Source of the DNA: an uncultured Lachnospiraceae bacterium
Lineage (GTDB): Bacteria > Bacillota > Clostridia > Lachnospirales > Lachnospiraceae
Reading direction: 5' to 3'
DNA: 64,000 nt
Assembly: GCA_900544445.1 (NCBI GenBank)
Contig: UQVK01000004.1
Location: 28,093 to 92,092, forward strand
Shown piece by piece: positions 35,745 through 47,533 of the stretch (position 1 is its first letter; each line of letters starts with the position of its first letter). The position numbers and the translations under genes were made by a program. Under the pieces are notes generated by a model. It did no database searches. It had not been told where the DNA came from and was given only the letters and a program-made list of their open reading frames with translations.

Positions 35745-36392
35745 TTAGCCCACTGAAAAAATCCGGTCAATGATCAGGAAATTATCCCCGCCGGCCTTCA
35801 CGCGGTCAAAATGGCTTTCCGGATCGGCAGCCATCCAGCCTTTGATCACTTCTGACTCCCGTTCCGGCTCCTTTCTGACATTCACGTTGAATCTGGGCTC
35901 CTCAAAATAGGAAAACAGGATGTTTTCATGCAGGGAGATACACTGGTATTTATCCCCCTTCAAAAGGCCTTCCTCCACGATGGCCTGATGCCAGCGGGCA
36001 TAGGAAAACACCTTATCCGGCCAGAGAAAGGCGATGCGGCCGATCCGTTTTTTTCCTTCTGTACGCTCCCTGGTCCATTCCGATATGTCTTCCGGTACGC
36101 TGTGGTGAAAAATGTGATACATGTACGCCCAGGGCGTCTTCCCGTTTTCTTCCGGCCACTCTTCCAGAAGGGGGGTGAGGGGGGCAAGGAAATCCGTGGG
36201 GACAATATTTTCCTTCAGCGCTTCATAATACAGGAAACACATGTCATGATATCGATAGAGAGATGCGGTCAGAATATCTCCCGCCTCCACTGCTTCACGG
36301 GCGGTTCCCGCGGCGGCTTTTGCCGTTTCTTCCAGCTGTTCCTGCTTCCAGCCCGCTTTCAGGCAGGCTCTGTACTGTTTTCTTTCAATCAT
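35745..36392 (-). CDS. Hypothetical protein
   Basis: 215 residues, soluble, many aromatic residues. The N-terminal half is helical (KQEQLEETAKAAAGTAREAVE), and the C-terminal half reads like a beta-rich ligand domain (KYQCISLHENILFSYFEEPRFNVNV, DNFLIIDRIFSV). AAAGAGGAT precedes the ATG. Not recognised; family restricted to related Clostridia as far as I can tell. It is a separate unit upstream of ahcY on the same strand. Confidence 0.6.
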   Translation of the reverse strand: MIERKQYRACLKAGWKQEQLEETAKAAAGTAREAVEAGDILTASLYRYHDMCFLYYEALKENIVPTDFLAPLTPLLEEWPEENGKTPWAYMYHIFHHSVPEDISEWTRERTEGKKRIGRIAFLWPDKVFSYARWHQAIVEEGLLKGDKYQCISLHENILFSYFEEPRFNVNVRKEPERESEVIKGWMAADPESHFDRVKAGGDNFLIIDRIFSVG

Positions 36393-36471
36393 ATCCTCTT
36401 TTATTCTCCTGTTTGTTTAAAACCGCTGTCGCTACAGACGTCTGATTTATTGTCAAAACAGGCCCGCGCCT

Positions 36472-37068
36472 CTATCCCCGGCGAAGCCTTTTCCATTCCT
36501 CCTTCAGCATGCGGTACTCCACGCGGTCATGCATCCGGCCATCCATCCATACCTTCTGCTTCATGTCCGCTTCCCTGATCATGCCGCATTTAATCATCAC
36601 CCGTTCCGAGCCCTTATTCTCCGGATCGCAGCCTGTGGTTACGCGGAAAACATTGTTTTCTTCAAAGGCGAAACGGAGAATCTCCCGGAACGCCTCCGTC
36701 ATATAGCCCTGGCCCCAGAATTTTCTGCGGCTGAAATAGCCGGCGTGCACCAGCTTGCCCACCGGATGCTCCTGCGTCACGGTATAGCCTGTCTCACCGA
36801 TCAGCTCGCCCGTTTCCTTATCCTCCATCCGCAGGAAATACTCCCTTCTGTCCGGTTTGCCGATGGCTTCAATCGAGGATTCCAGATCCATTCTGGATTC
36901 CTCCAGATGATGCGTCAGGATCTCAGGCAGATAGTACATGGCGTCCGGATCGGAAATCAGCCCGTGATGGCTTTCCAGATCCTCCCACCTGTGATCCCGC
37001 AGAATCATCCGCTCCGTCTCCAGCCAGATTCCTCCGGCTGAAAGAATTTCCTTCTTTTTCTCTTCCAT
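36472..37068 (-). CDS. GNAT family acetyltransferase, RimJ/RimL type
   Basis: 198 residues. N-terminal LETERMILRDHRWEDLE is the standard RimJ/L entry. RRKFWGQGYMTEAFREIL is the acetyl-CoA motif, and NVFRVTTGCDPENKGSERVMIKCGM closes the fold. Start at 37068 because GGAGGAAATC directly precedes it; the ATG at 37080 overlaps that ribosome site. It ends 80 bases before the 35745 gene and follows the HTH-methyltransferase gene. Substrate could be a ribosomal protein, a small amine or an antibiotic; undecided. Confidence 0.85.
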   Translation of the reverse strand: MEEKKKEILSAGGIWLETERMILRDHRWEDLESHHGLISDPDAMYYLPEILTHHLEESRMDLESSIEAIGKPDRREYFLRMEDKETGELIGETGYTVTQEHPVGKLVHAGYFSRRKFWGQGYMTEAFREILRFAFEENNVFRVTTGCDPENKGSERVMIKCGMIREADMKQKVWMDGRMHDRVEYRMLKEEWKRLRRG

Positions 37069-37092
37069 GATTTCCTCCATTCAAAAGCCGTT

Positions 37093-37929
37093 TCAGTCCT
37101 GCAAGGGTTTTCTTGCAAAAATGGTATCCATGCAGTGCTTGTGCGGAATGCCGCTGCTGTTGCAGTCAAAAATTTCTTCCCGGCAGTCCTCGATCACCCA
37201 GTCCCTGTACCAGGTAAACAACTCCCCGGAAGTCCAGTTCTGCCAGTTTTCTTCATCCGCTTCCTCATCCGGAGGGGCGGGAATGAAGGGCTTCTCCACA
37301 AAAACGTTGATGGCGTGCATGCCGCCCGGCGCGGTATGCGACAGATAATTTTCCATCAGCTCCCTGCGCAGGCCAGGAAGGATGTGGTGGAACACGCCGG
37401 AGCTGTAGATGATGTCGAACTCTTCGTCCAGCCGGAAGGTGCGCAGATCGGCCTGAAAAAAGCTGACTTCCACCTGGTGAATGTCGGCCAGCCGCTTCGC
37501 CTTCTCGATTCCGGAAGCCGTCGCGTCAAAGGCCGTGACCTGATAGCCGCATTTTGCCAGAAAAACCGCATCCTTCCCTTCTCCGCAGCCGATTTCCAGC
37601 AGGCGCATGGGTCTCGTCGGATAAATCCGTTTCAGTAACTCCAGGCACATTTCATTGGGCCGGGTTCCCCAGTAATAGCCCTCGGTCTGATAGCGTTCCT
37701 CATAGGGCGTGATCTGCTTTTTCCCGGGAATATAGCCCATCAGGGTATCAATATCCGTTTCCAGCAGTCCGGCAAGACGGGGAAGCTGGGTGATGTCGGG
37801 AAGAGACTGGGCGTTTTCCCATTTGGAGACAGCCTGCGGGGAAAGATTCAGCTTTCCGGCAAGCTCCTCCTGGGTATAGCCTTTTGATCTGCGAAACCGT
37901 GCGATATTTTCTGACAGTATGTTTTTCAT
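37093..37929 (-). CDS. XRE helix-turn-helix fused to a SAM-dependent methyltransferase
   Basis: 278 residues. The N-terminal HTH_3 domain (about 4-60: YTQEELAGKLNLSPQAVSKWEN) is joined by a short linker to a class I methyltransferase (about 75-270) with motif I LLEIGCGEGKDAVFLA, FQADLRTFRL and IIYSSGVFHHI. It resembles the TehB/thiopurine-type methyltransferases. The start at 37929 has GGAGGAAAGGA directly upstream. The fusion suggests a regulator with an enzymatic or small-molecule-sensing domain, or a resistance enzyme that autoregulates. The same fusion principle occurs in the gene at 44528. Confidence 0.82.
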   Translation of the reverse strand: MKNILSENIARFRRSKGYTQEELAGKLNLSPQAVSKWENAQSLPDITQLPRLAGLLETDIDTLMGYIPGKKQITPYEERYQTEGYYWGTRPNEMCLELLKRIYPTRPMRLLEIGCGEGKDAVFLAKCGYQVTAFDATASGIEKAKRLADIHQVEVSFFQADLRTFRLDEEFDIIYSSGVFHHILPGLRRELMENYLSHTAPGGMHAINVFVEKPFIPAPPDEEADEENWQNWTSGELFTWYRDWVIEDCREEIFDCNSSGIPHKHCMDTIFARKPLQD

Positions 37930-38091
37930 TCCTTTCCTCCATATCCTGCTGTCACAGGCCGTATGAACCAGAGAAGCGCTCCTTCGGCCGTCCTCCGGCA
38001 TCCGTTGGCCGGTTCATACCCGGCCGTTCTTTTCTTTCATCGGCCTCATTGTAGCAGATTCTTCTTCAGAAAAAAATGGAGGCGTAAGAGA

Positions 38092-38121
38092 ACAACCGGG
38101 AGCGTCTCAACTCCCGGTTGT
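38092..38121. terminator. Hairpin terminator after the lacZ-mgtC unit
   Basis: ACAACCGGGAG/CTCCCGGTTGT, a perfect 11-bp stem with an 8-base loop. The T-run (ATTTTT) is on the plus-strand side; on the minus strand only TTCTC follows, so termination of mgtC may be partial. Confidence 0.6.
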
Positions 38122-38143
38122 ATTTTTCTCTATTTTCAATCAA

Positions 38144-38219
38144 CAGGTCTGTCCTTCCGCCTCATCAGGTCCGTCCTTCCGCTTCTGTTCAGCCTTCCGC
38201 CTCCGCTCAGCCTTCCGCC
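38144..38219. repeat. Imperfect short tandem repeat at the mgtC 3' end
   Basis: Four imperfect units built on CAG-(GTCYGT)-CCTTCCGCYTC run through the 3' flank and into the last codons of mgtC. Probably slippage-derived; no other function is visible. Confidence 0.5.
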
Positions 38220-38890
38220 GTGACCTCCACCGCCACGATTTCCTCCGCCCCGTTCAGCGCGGCGAGAATCTTCCGGATCTCATAGACCTCCGGAAGCACC
38301 AGAAGCACCTTGATCTCCAGAAGGCCGTCCGGAAGCTTCACGGCGCTGAAGCTCTGCACTCTCACCCTTGAAAGCTCGATGCAGTCCGAAAGGATCGCCT
38401 GAACGTCCGCGTCCTGCCGGACGCGCAGAGTCAGCTTTTCCACCGAGGCGTTTCTGACCAGACGGGCGCTTCTGTGAAAGAAAAACTGCAGCCCGAGCAC
38501 CAGCAGCGTGGCGAAAACGGCGATGATGTACATGCCGCCTCCCATCGCCACGCCGATGCCCACGGTGGCCCAGAGGCCCGCCGATGTGGTCAGGCCGCTG
38601 ACCGTCAGCTTTCTGGTGAAAATCACGCCCGCGCCGAGAAAACCGATGGCGGTCACGATTCCCGCCGCAATCCGGGAGGGATCCAGATTCACATTCGCCC
38701 CCAGAACGTCCTCAAAGCCATATTTGCTTACCAGCATCATCAGGCAGGAGGTCAGGGCCACAATGGAGTGGGTACGGATGCCCGCCGTTTTCAGGTTATT
38801 TTCCCTCTCATAGCCGATGCAGGCTCCGCACAGGGTTGCCGCAACAATGCGAATCACCCAGATCAGTTCATTCATCCAGTTGATATTCAT
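38207..38890 (-). CDS. mgtC: MgtC/SapB family membrane protein
   Basis: 227 residues. About four to five membrane helices in the first 140 residues with the family signature GACIGYERE, AGIRTHSIVAL, and GFLGAGVI, then a cytoplasmic ACT-like domain (about 150-227). MgtC proteins influence magnesium homeostasis and F-ATPase in pathogens; in commensals the role is unclear. Start at 38890 with GGAGG at normal spacing. It begins ten bases after the lacZ stop, so it is almost certainly cotranscribed with beta-galactosidase, an unusual partnership. Confidence 0.88.
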   Translation of the reverse strand: MNINWMNELIWVIRIVAATLCGACIGYERENNLKTAGIRTHSIVALTSCLMMLVSKYGFEDVLGANVNLDPSRIAAGIVTAIGFLGAGVIFTRKLTVSGLTTSAGLWATVGIGVAMGGGMYIIAVFATLLVLGLQFFFHRSARLVRNASVEKLTLRVRQDADVQAILSDCIELSRVRVQSFSAVKLPDGLLEIKVLLVLPEVYEIRKILAALNGAEEIVAVEVTAEG

Positions 38891-38900
38891 TCTGCCTCCT

Positions 38901-41918
<3,018 letters not shown>

Positions 41919-41978
41919 TTATAAACCCCCGTTCTACTGTATTTCAGCGGTATTTCCGCTCTGATTGTGATACTGTAA

Positions 41979-42007
41979 ATTATAATGAAAATATGATACA
42001 CTTACAA
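41979..42007 (-). promoter_or_regulatory. Sigma-A promoter of lacZ-mgtC
   Basis: Minus strand TTGTAA (42002-42007), 17-base spacer, TATAAT (41979-41984). A leader of about 60 bases follows. Confidence 0.55.
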
Positions 42008-42057
42008 GCAGAATCAGAAAAAGAAAACGGAAAAAACGCTTTCAACTGGAGGTAAGC

Positions 42058-43278
42058 ATGCAGAATACACTCTATACCATAACCGGAACCGTCACTCTGA
42101 AAAAGGGCGCAGGCCGCTCTCTGAAAGCGGGCGGCATGTGGGTTTATGACAATGAAATTTCTTCCATGGATGAAAATGTGCAGGACGGCGGCCTGGTCCA
42201 TGTGCTGGACTTCGACGGCTTCTTTCTGGGAACAGGCTTCATCAACCGGCGCTCCAAAATCACGGTGCGTCTGCTTGCCCGCAGGAAGGATACGGTGATC
42301 GACGATGCTTTCTGGGAAAAACGGGTAAGAGATGCCTGGGGATACCGGAAGCAGACGGTGGATACGGGAAGCTGCCGGATCATCTTCGGAGAAGCGGACT
42401 GGTTCCCCGGCCTGGTGGTGGACAAGTTTTCCGACGTGCTGGTGGTGGAATCCCTGGCGCTCGGCATCGACCGCTTCAAGCCTCTGATCCTGGATATTCT
42501 GCGCCGGGTGCTTGCTGAGGACGGCATTCCGGTACGCGGCGTCTACGAACGGAGCGACGCCAAGGTCCGCCTCCAGGAAGGCATGGAACGCTTCAAGGGC
42601 TTTCTTTCGGACCCCTTCGATACCCGCGTACAGATCGAAGAAAACGGCGTGAAATATCTGGTTGACGTGCAGGACGGCCAAAAAACCGGATTTTTCCTGG
42701 ATCAGAAAAACAACCGGGCCGCCATCCATCCGATCTGCGCCGGGAAACGGGTGCTGGACTGCTTCACCCATACCGGCTCCTTTGCACTGAACGCCGGAAA
42801 AGCCGGGGCAGCGGAGGTTCTCGGCGTGGACGCTTCCCAGACCGGCATCGACATGGCGGAGGAAAACGCCCGCCTGAACGGCCTGCAGGACCGGGTACAC
42901 TTCACCTGCGCGGATGTCTTCGACCTGCTTCCCCTCCTGGAAGCCGAAGGGGAACGCTACGGCGTGGTCATTCTGGATCCTCCCGCCTTCACCAAATCCC
43001 GCAATTCCATCAAAAACGCGGTGAAGGGCTACCGGGAGATCAATCTGCGCGGCCTGAAGCTGGTGGAGGACGGAGGCTTTCTCGTCACCTGCTCCTGCTC
43101 CCATTTCATGGATCCGGAGCTTTTCGCCAAAACCATCCGGGAAGCGGCCCACGGCGCCCACAAACGTCTCCGCCAGGTCTATTTCGGCACCCAGTGCTGC
43201 GACCACCCCATTCTCTGGGCGGCGGACGAGTCCTATTATCTGAAGTTTTATATTTTTCAGGTGAGGGAGGAGATTTAG
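42058..43278 (+). CDS. Class I rRNA methyltransferase, RlmI/YwbD family
   Basis: 406 residues. The N-terminal PUA domain (about 1-75: AGRSLKAGGMWVYDNEI) precedes the RlmI-type EEHEAD-like region and Rossmann methyltransferase: VLDCFTHTGSFALNAGKAGA, GVDASQTGIDMA, VILDPPAFTKS and the catalytic-type CSCSHFM. It is expected to methylate C5 of a cytosine in 23S rRNA. TGGAGG precedes the ATG. Divergent from lacZ. Confidence 0.88.
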   Translation: MQNTLYTITGTVTLKKGAGRSLKAGGMWVYDNEISSMDENVQDGGLVHVLDFDGFFLGTGFINRRSKITVRLLARRKDTVIDDAFWEKRVRDAWGYRKQTVDTGSCRIIFGEADWFPGLVVDKFSDVLVVESLALGIDRFKPLILDILRRVLAEDGIPVRGVYERSDAKVRLQEGMERFKGFLSDPFDTRVQIEENGVKYLVDVQDGQKTGFFLDQKNNRAAIHPICAGKRVLDCFTHTGSFALNAGKAGAAEVLGVDASQTGIDMAEENARLNGLQDRVHFTCADVFDLLPLLEAEGERYGVVILDPPAFTKSRNSIKNAVKGYREINLRGLKLVEDGGFLVTCSCSHFMDPELFAKTIREAAHGAHKRLRQVYFGTQCCDHPILWAADESYYLKFYIFQVREEI

Positions 43279-43358
43279 AAGGACAGGAACAGAGCACTGG
43301 ACTATATAGAGATTCTTCGGGACAAAATCAAGTTGTGCAAATCTCAGACTAAACGCCA

Positions 43359-43409
43359 AAAATCGCCGCCGCTGTTTACTTGTATCATGTTGGCAACGAC
43401 GGCGATTTT
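43359..43409. terminator. Bidirectional terminator
   Basis: AAAATCGCCGCCG and CGACGGCGATTTT form a 13-position stem with one mismatch and a 25-base loop, between the plus-strand methyltransferase and the minus-strand remnant at 43447. Confidence 0.6.
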
Positions 43410-43446
43410 CTTCACCATCCTCTTGTTATACGCTTGAATTGCAGCT

Positions 43447-44228
43447 TCATTTGTCTTCGCCTCCTGTTTCTTCTTCAATCCACTCTTGCAACTTTTTTTG
43501 TAGCAATTTCTTATCCGGAAGATAAAGGCTATACTCCGATGCAAAAATATTGCTGTTCTCCGGCAGAGTCATTCGAACATTGGCATCATTTTTCTCCTTA
43601 CAGAGCAAAATTCCGATGGTCGGATTCTCATCCGGAAGCTTTTGATATCTATCATAGTAATTGACATACATCTGCATCTGCCCCAAATCCTGATGTGTCA
43701 GTTTGTCAATTTTCAAATCAATCAGCACATAGCAGCGCAATAACCTATTATAGAAGACAAGGTCCACATAGAAGTTTTCTTCATCGTAAGTGAATCGCTT
43801 CTGACGAGCCTCAAACAGATAGCCTTTGCCCAGCTCCAGCAGAAATTTTTGCAGTTTGTCTATGATTGCCGATTCAATAGCGTAAAGGGAATGGGCTCAT
43901 CAAAAATCCGAAACACTGCTTCGGATTTTCCTTCGGTGAATTTCCGAAATGCAGCTTCGGAAATTCGCTCCTGATAGCACAGGTAAAATTTTCTTGCATT
44001 TTCAAGCGTATCTACAGAAAATCCTTTCCCAAACTCCGCATTCAATTTGTTCGAGAGCGTCTGAATGACCTTTTTCCCATACCCGGCTCGGTGTTCGCCC
44101 GACTGCTGTTCTTCCACGATCCAGCGTCCAAGCGCATAATAGGTCATGAGCTGCACGAGGTTTATCTGACTCGCGGCAATTCTTCTGGCATATTGAATCA
44201 ATGCGATAGAATTGCGATACCTCCCAAC
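43447..44228 (-). pseudogene. Decayed YhcG/DUF1016 PD-(D/E)XK nuclease
   Basis: Two frames hold the ends of one gene. The N-terminal part (about 44228 to 43880) reads ASQINLVQLMTYYALGRWIVEEQQ, GYGKKVIQTLSNKLN and SEAVFRIFDEPIPFTL. The C-terminal nuclease part (about 43875 to 43447) reads IIDKLQKFLLELGKGYLFEARQ and VDLVFYNRLLRCYVLIDLKI, with the D-x(n)-DLK catalytic core. About 130 residues between them are missing and the frame shifts at the junction. No clear start codon follows the ribosome site. Such nucleases are accessory genes; this copy should be inactive. Confidence 0.78.
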
Positions 44229-44229
44229 A

Positions 44230-44496
44230 TTACTCTGCGTCTTTTGGAACAGGATTATCAGGTAAAATCTCCATAATATCCTCAATCCCACATCCGAGTT
44301 TGAAACAGAACCGCTCCAACACTTCGACGGTTGTGTTTTCACCTTTTTCAAGTTTGTTTAAGGTAGAATAGCTGATACCCACAAACTCACGAAAGTCCTT
44401 CTTTCTCATATCCAGATCAATGAGCATTTTAAATAATTTTTTGTAAGATACTGCCCTTTTTCCACCTCTTCTTAAGCTGACTGTACGGACTGGCAT
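44230..44496 (-). CDS. Small XRE-family regulator
   Basis: 88 residues. A single HTH domain (KLFKMLIDLDMRKKDFREFVGISYSTLNKLEKGENT) with the YozG-like end GCGIEDIMEILPDN. AAAGGA stands just before the ATG at 44496, close but usable; the family consensus start would correspond to V-S-Y-K-K, which here has no start codon. The stop lies two bases before the DUF1016 remnant, so the two were probably one accessory unit. AT-rich like its neighbour. Confidence 0.75.
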   Translation of the reverse strand: MPVRTVSLRRGGKRAVSYKKLFKMLIDLDMRKKDFREFVGISYSTLNKLEKGENTTVEVLERFCFKLGCGIEDIMEILPDNPVPKDAE

Positions 44497-44527
44497 TTTC
44501 CTTTATTTAGCATATCATATTTTCCAG

Positions 44528-45775
44528 CTACCAGCTCATCCTTCCCTCCATCCTCACCCTCTCCTGTCCGGAAACGATCTCTCCGATTTCATAGCAGTCA
44601 CATTGCCGCGATACCAGCCGCTTTACGGCTTCCGCATGCTCCCGGCCTGTCACAAGCACCAGACCGACACCGCAATTAAAGGTACGAAGCATTTCATCCT
44701 CCCGGATTCCGCCCTGTTCCCTGATATAGCGGAAAATGGCTGGAATCCTGAGGCGGGAAAGGTCGATGCGGGCCGTCAGGCCATCCGGAATCACACGACA
44801 CAGATTGCCTGCTATTCCGCCTCCGGTAATATGGGCCATGGCATGAAGAAGCTTCCTTTCCACCGCTTCCTTCACCGCTTTATAGTAAGGTATGTGCGGC
44901 TTCATGATCTGTTCGATGAAGGTCAGGCCCTCGATCCTTTCCAGCTTGATCTGGGGCATCCGCTCCATCATCAGCCGGACAAGAGAATATCCGTTGGTGT
45001 GCAGTCCATTGGATGCGGCTGCCAGAACCACATCCCCTTCCCGGACTGCGCTCCCGTCAATGATCCTCTCCTTTTCCACAATCCCTGCAATGCTCGCGGT
45101 GAGCACGTAAGTTCCCGCATTCACCACCTGCGGCTGAATGGATGTCTCTCCGCCCACAAGGGAACATTCATTTCCCCGGCAGGCATCGGAAATTCCCTTC
45201 ACCAGCGCATGAATCGTATCCTTTTCTGCGTTTCCGCAGACAATGGTATCCAGCACGGCAAGAGGCTTTGCCCCCATCACGATGATGTCATTGACCAGAT
45301 GATTGATCATATCATGGCAGATCGACTCCGTATATCCGTATTCCACCGCAAGCTTCTGTTTGGACCCCGGCTCCTCGGATTTCAGCACCAGAACGGGATG
45401 CTTTATGTCAGGAAAGTCAATGTCATAAAGGGATGCGAAAGCGCCCAGACCGTTCAACACCCGGCGGTCTCCACGTTCCAGTACATCGGCCATCTCCCGT
45501 TTCATGGCGTCTGTATAGGCGATGTCCACACCAGCCCTGCTGTAGGAAAGCCCTTCCTCCGCCCGTTCCCTGCCCGCCAGAAGTTCATCCGCCGTCACTC
45601 CCAGCACGGCGGCAAGCTCTGCCAGCAGCTCAATGTTGGGACATGCGGTACCGTTCTCCCACTTGGATACCGCCTGAAAGGAAATGTTCAGCCGCCCCGC
45701 AAGCTGCTGCTGTGTCATGCCGTGCTGCCTTCTTTTTTCCGCAATGAAAGCTCCGATTTTTTCCGTATCCAGCAT
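44528..45775 (-). CDS. XRE helix-turn-helix fused to an AIR-synthase (PurM)-like domain
   Basis: 415 residues. The HTH_3 domain (about 5-65: MTQQQLAGRLNISFQAVSKWENG) is followed by a complete PurM-type two-domain fold (about 75-410): VNDIIVMGAKPLAVLDTI, GGETSIQPQVV, SNGLHTNGYSLVR, HITGGGIAGNL and FNCGVGLVLV. The usual glycine-rich DGVGTK loop of PurM reads EEPGSK, so ATP/FGAM chemistry may be altered. It does not lie in a purine operon. It may be a regulator that senses a purine intermediate through a PurM-derived domain, or a bifunctional autoregulated enzyme. GAAAGGAGCGG precedes the ATG. Confidence 0.82.
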   Translation of the reverse strand: MLDTEKIGAFIAEKRRQHGMTQQQLAGRLNISFQAVSKWENGTACPNIELLAELAAVLGVTADELLAGRERAEEGLSYSRAGVDIAYTDAMKREMADVLERGDRRVLNGLGAFASLYDIDFPDIKHPVLVLKSEEPGSKQKLAVEYGYTESICHDMINHLVNDIIVMGAKPLAVLDTIVCGNAEKDTIHALVKGISDACRGNECSLVGGETSIQPQVVNAGTYVLTASIAGIVEKERIIDGSAVREGDVVLAAASNGLHTNGYSLVRLMMERMPQIKLERIEGLTFIEQIMKPHIPYYKAVKEAVERKLLHAMAHITGGGIAGNLCRVIPDGLTARIDLSRLRIPAIFRYIREQGGIREDEMLRTFNCGVGLVLVTGREHAEAVKRLVSRQCDCYEIGEIVSGQERVRMEGRMSW

Positions 45776-45922
45776 AATTTCCGCTCCTTTCTCCAGGAAT
45801 CAGCCAAATCAGCTTTCCTGTCCTGCGACTATTTTATCCTGTCTGAAGCCGCCATGCACTAACCGCTGCATAGAATCCGCTCCGATGGATTCAACCGCAG
45901 GTTGAAGCAGCAGGCCGGACAC

Positions 45923-46510
45923 TCATTCCATTTTCAAAACCATTACGTCACCGCAGCCCTCAACAGCCGCTTTCACCGCCTGCTCCTCCACCTTCTGATC
46001 CACGAATACCTCCGCAAATCCATCCCGGAAAACCACATCGGTCACGCCATTCACCGAAGTGAGCGCTTCCCTGATTCTTTCCCGGCAGTTCTCGCCGGCG
46101 ACTCCATCGATGTACACAGCCAGGTAATCCAGCCGTTCGATTTTGAAGATAACGGGCCTCGTCCCATCCGAACAGCAGGTGATCATGACCCTCTCATCCT
46201 TCATCCATCCCCGCATGATGGCGCCGCCCTGCAGGCCGGTGTAGATGTATCTGGCAATGGCATCCCAGGCCTCGGAGCAATGGGGAAAGGCACTGCCGCC
46301 AGCCGTTCCCTCCGCGGTGTACGAGGTCTGCTTCAGCGTGTTCAGCCCCATGTGCCAGAAATCGTCCGCTCCGGCATAACGCTCAAACAGGAATTCATCT
46401 CCCACATGATAACAGGGACAGGCTCCGGACTGTGGATCCGCACAATATTGAGCCTGAAGCTCGGGATACAGTTTTTTATCAATTACGGTTACTTTCACTT
46501 TATGCTGCAT
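45923..46510 (-). CDS. TIGR04076 family protein with C-terminal HMA-like domain
   Basis: 195 residues. The N-terminal part (about 1-115) has the TIGR04076 pattern of cysteine-containing CPCYHVGDEF, HCSEAWDAIARYIYTG, the GGAIM turn and TCCSDGTRPVIFKIERL. The C-terminal 65 residues (GVAGENCRERIREALTSVNGVTDVVF) look like a heavy-metal-associated ferredoxin fold without its CxxC. The start at 46510 has ATGGAGG five bases upstream, and that ribosome site overlaps a spurious in-frame ATG. Function unknown. Divergent from the Crp-family gene, its likely regulator. Confidence 0.78.
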   Translation of the reverse strand: MQHKVKVTVIDKKLYPELQAQYCADPQSGACPCYHVGDEFLFERYAGADDFWHMGLNTLKQTSYTAEGTAGGSAFPHCSEAWDAIARYIYTGLQGGAIMRGWMKDERVMITCCSDGTRPVIFKIERLDYLAVYIDGVAGENCRERIREALTSVNGVTDVVFRDGFAEVFVDQKVEEQAVKAAVEGCGDVMVLKME

Positions 46511-46536
46511 ATTTACCTCCATATTTAAACGTTTTG

Positions 46537-46562
46537 GTTGCTACTCAACCAGTGCTGCGCAG
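46537..46562. repeat. Dispersed repeat copy 1
   Basis: GTTGCTACTCAACCAGTGCTGCGCAG here resembles GTTGTTACTATTCAACCAGGTCTGCGCA at 52825-52852. Both are intergenic and next to minus-strand gene starts. Confidence 0.45.
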
Positions 46563-46563
46563 A

Positions 46564-46593
46564 TTGAAATCATCCGGGCGCATATGGTACAAT
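46564..46593 (+). promoter_or_regulatory. Sigma-A promoter of the Crp-family gene
   Basis: TTGAAA (46564-46569), 18-base spacer, TACAAT (46588-46593), about 68 bases before the ATG. Confidence 0.55.
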
Positions 46594-46660
46594 GATTGCG
46601 GCGGAGCAGACTCCGGCCCGGCACTTTCTGCTCCGCGATAACGAATTGTGAGGTGACGCC

Positions 46661-47368
46661 ATGCTGACGCCGCGGTATTTCTTTTCTCAGGATTTTCGAC
46701 AGTTCCAGGACTACTTTCTGTCCCGTCCGCACAGAAAAAGAACGTTTCAGAAGGGAGACTTCCTCTGGGAACCCGGACACCCCTGCGAAAAAATCCACTA
46801 CTTCCTTTCCGGCGCCGCCATCCATTATGCCGATCATGAAAGCGGGCGCAGAAAAATCATCAGCTTTCACGGTGCGGGCACGGTTTTTCCCGGTTATCAC
46901 CGGACGGACTACAGGATCGAGCTTTCTTTGGTCACCACGGCGCTGACCGAAATCCGGGCGCTGGAATTTACTGTCCCTCAGTTTCAGGAAATGTTTGAAA
47001 CCAACACGGCTCTCAGCGAGCAGGTCGTCAACTGGTATGCCATGTATGTCAACCGCTTTCTGTTTGAGGCGGTACACCAGGAGTACAATTCCTCTCTGGT
47101 GAAAATCTGCAACCTGCTCTATCTGCTTTCCGGCAACCCTTCCATCTCTTCGGAGTCTCCGGCCGCTCCTTCCGAATGCGCCGTCTCAGAAGCCGGCATT
47201 GATCTGACGCAGGAGGAGCTTGCCGGCCTGCTGGGCTTGAGCCGTGTACAGTTGACGAGAGGCCTTGGTGAGCTTCGAAGCCGGGGAATCATATCCACCA
47301 GCCGTTGTCGGATCCAGGTGCTCAACCTTCCGCTGCTCGCTGCGCTGTGCACCTCGGAAACCCTGTAG
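46661..47368 (+). CDS. Crp/Fnr family transcriptional regulator
   Basis: 235 residues. The N-terminal cyclic-nucleotide-binding-like barrel (KGDFLWEPGHPCEKIHYFLSG) lacks the cAMP-binding arginine pattern and FNR cysteine cluster, so the effector differs. The dimer helix and C-terminal winged helix follow (LTQEELAGLLGLSRVQLTRGLGELRSRGII). Divergent from the TIGR04076 gene, whose promoter it probably controls. A GAGGTG ribosome site precedes the ATG. Confidence 0.88.
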   Translation: MLTPRYFFSQDFRQFQDYFLSRPHRKRTFQKGDFLWEPGHPCEKIHYFLSGAAIHYADHESGRRKIISFHGAGTVFPGYHRTDYRIELSLVTTALTEIRALEFTVPQFQEMFETNTALSEQVVNWYAMYVNRFLFEAVHQEYNSSLVKICNLLYLLSGNPSISSESPAAPSECAVSEAGIDLTQEELAGLLGLSRVQLTRGLGELRSRGIISTSRCRIQVLNLPLLAALCTSETL

Positions 47369-47533
47369 CATCACCCTGTAGCATCCTGCCCTCATAGTAT
47401 CGGTCTGCGCCCCTTTTTGTCTGCTTCAAATGATGCAGAAGGAAATAAAACCTCACGCTGAAAAACGCCCCGCCGCAGCAAAGCGAAACTTTTACAACTC
47501 CATGCTTTGTTACGCTCCGGAATAAGGATTAAT

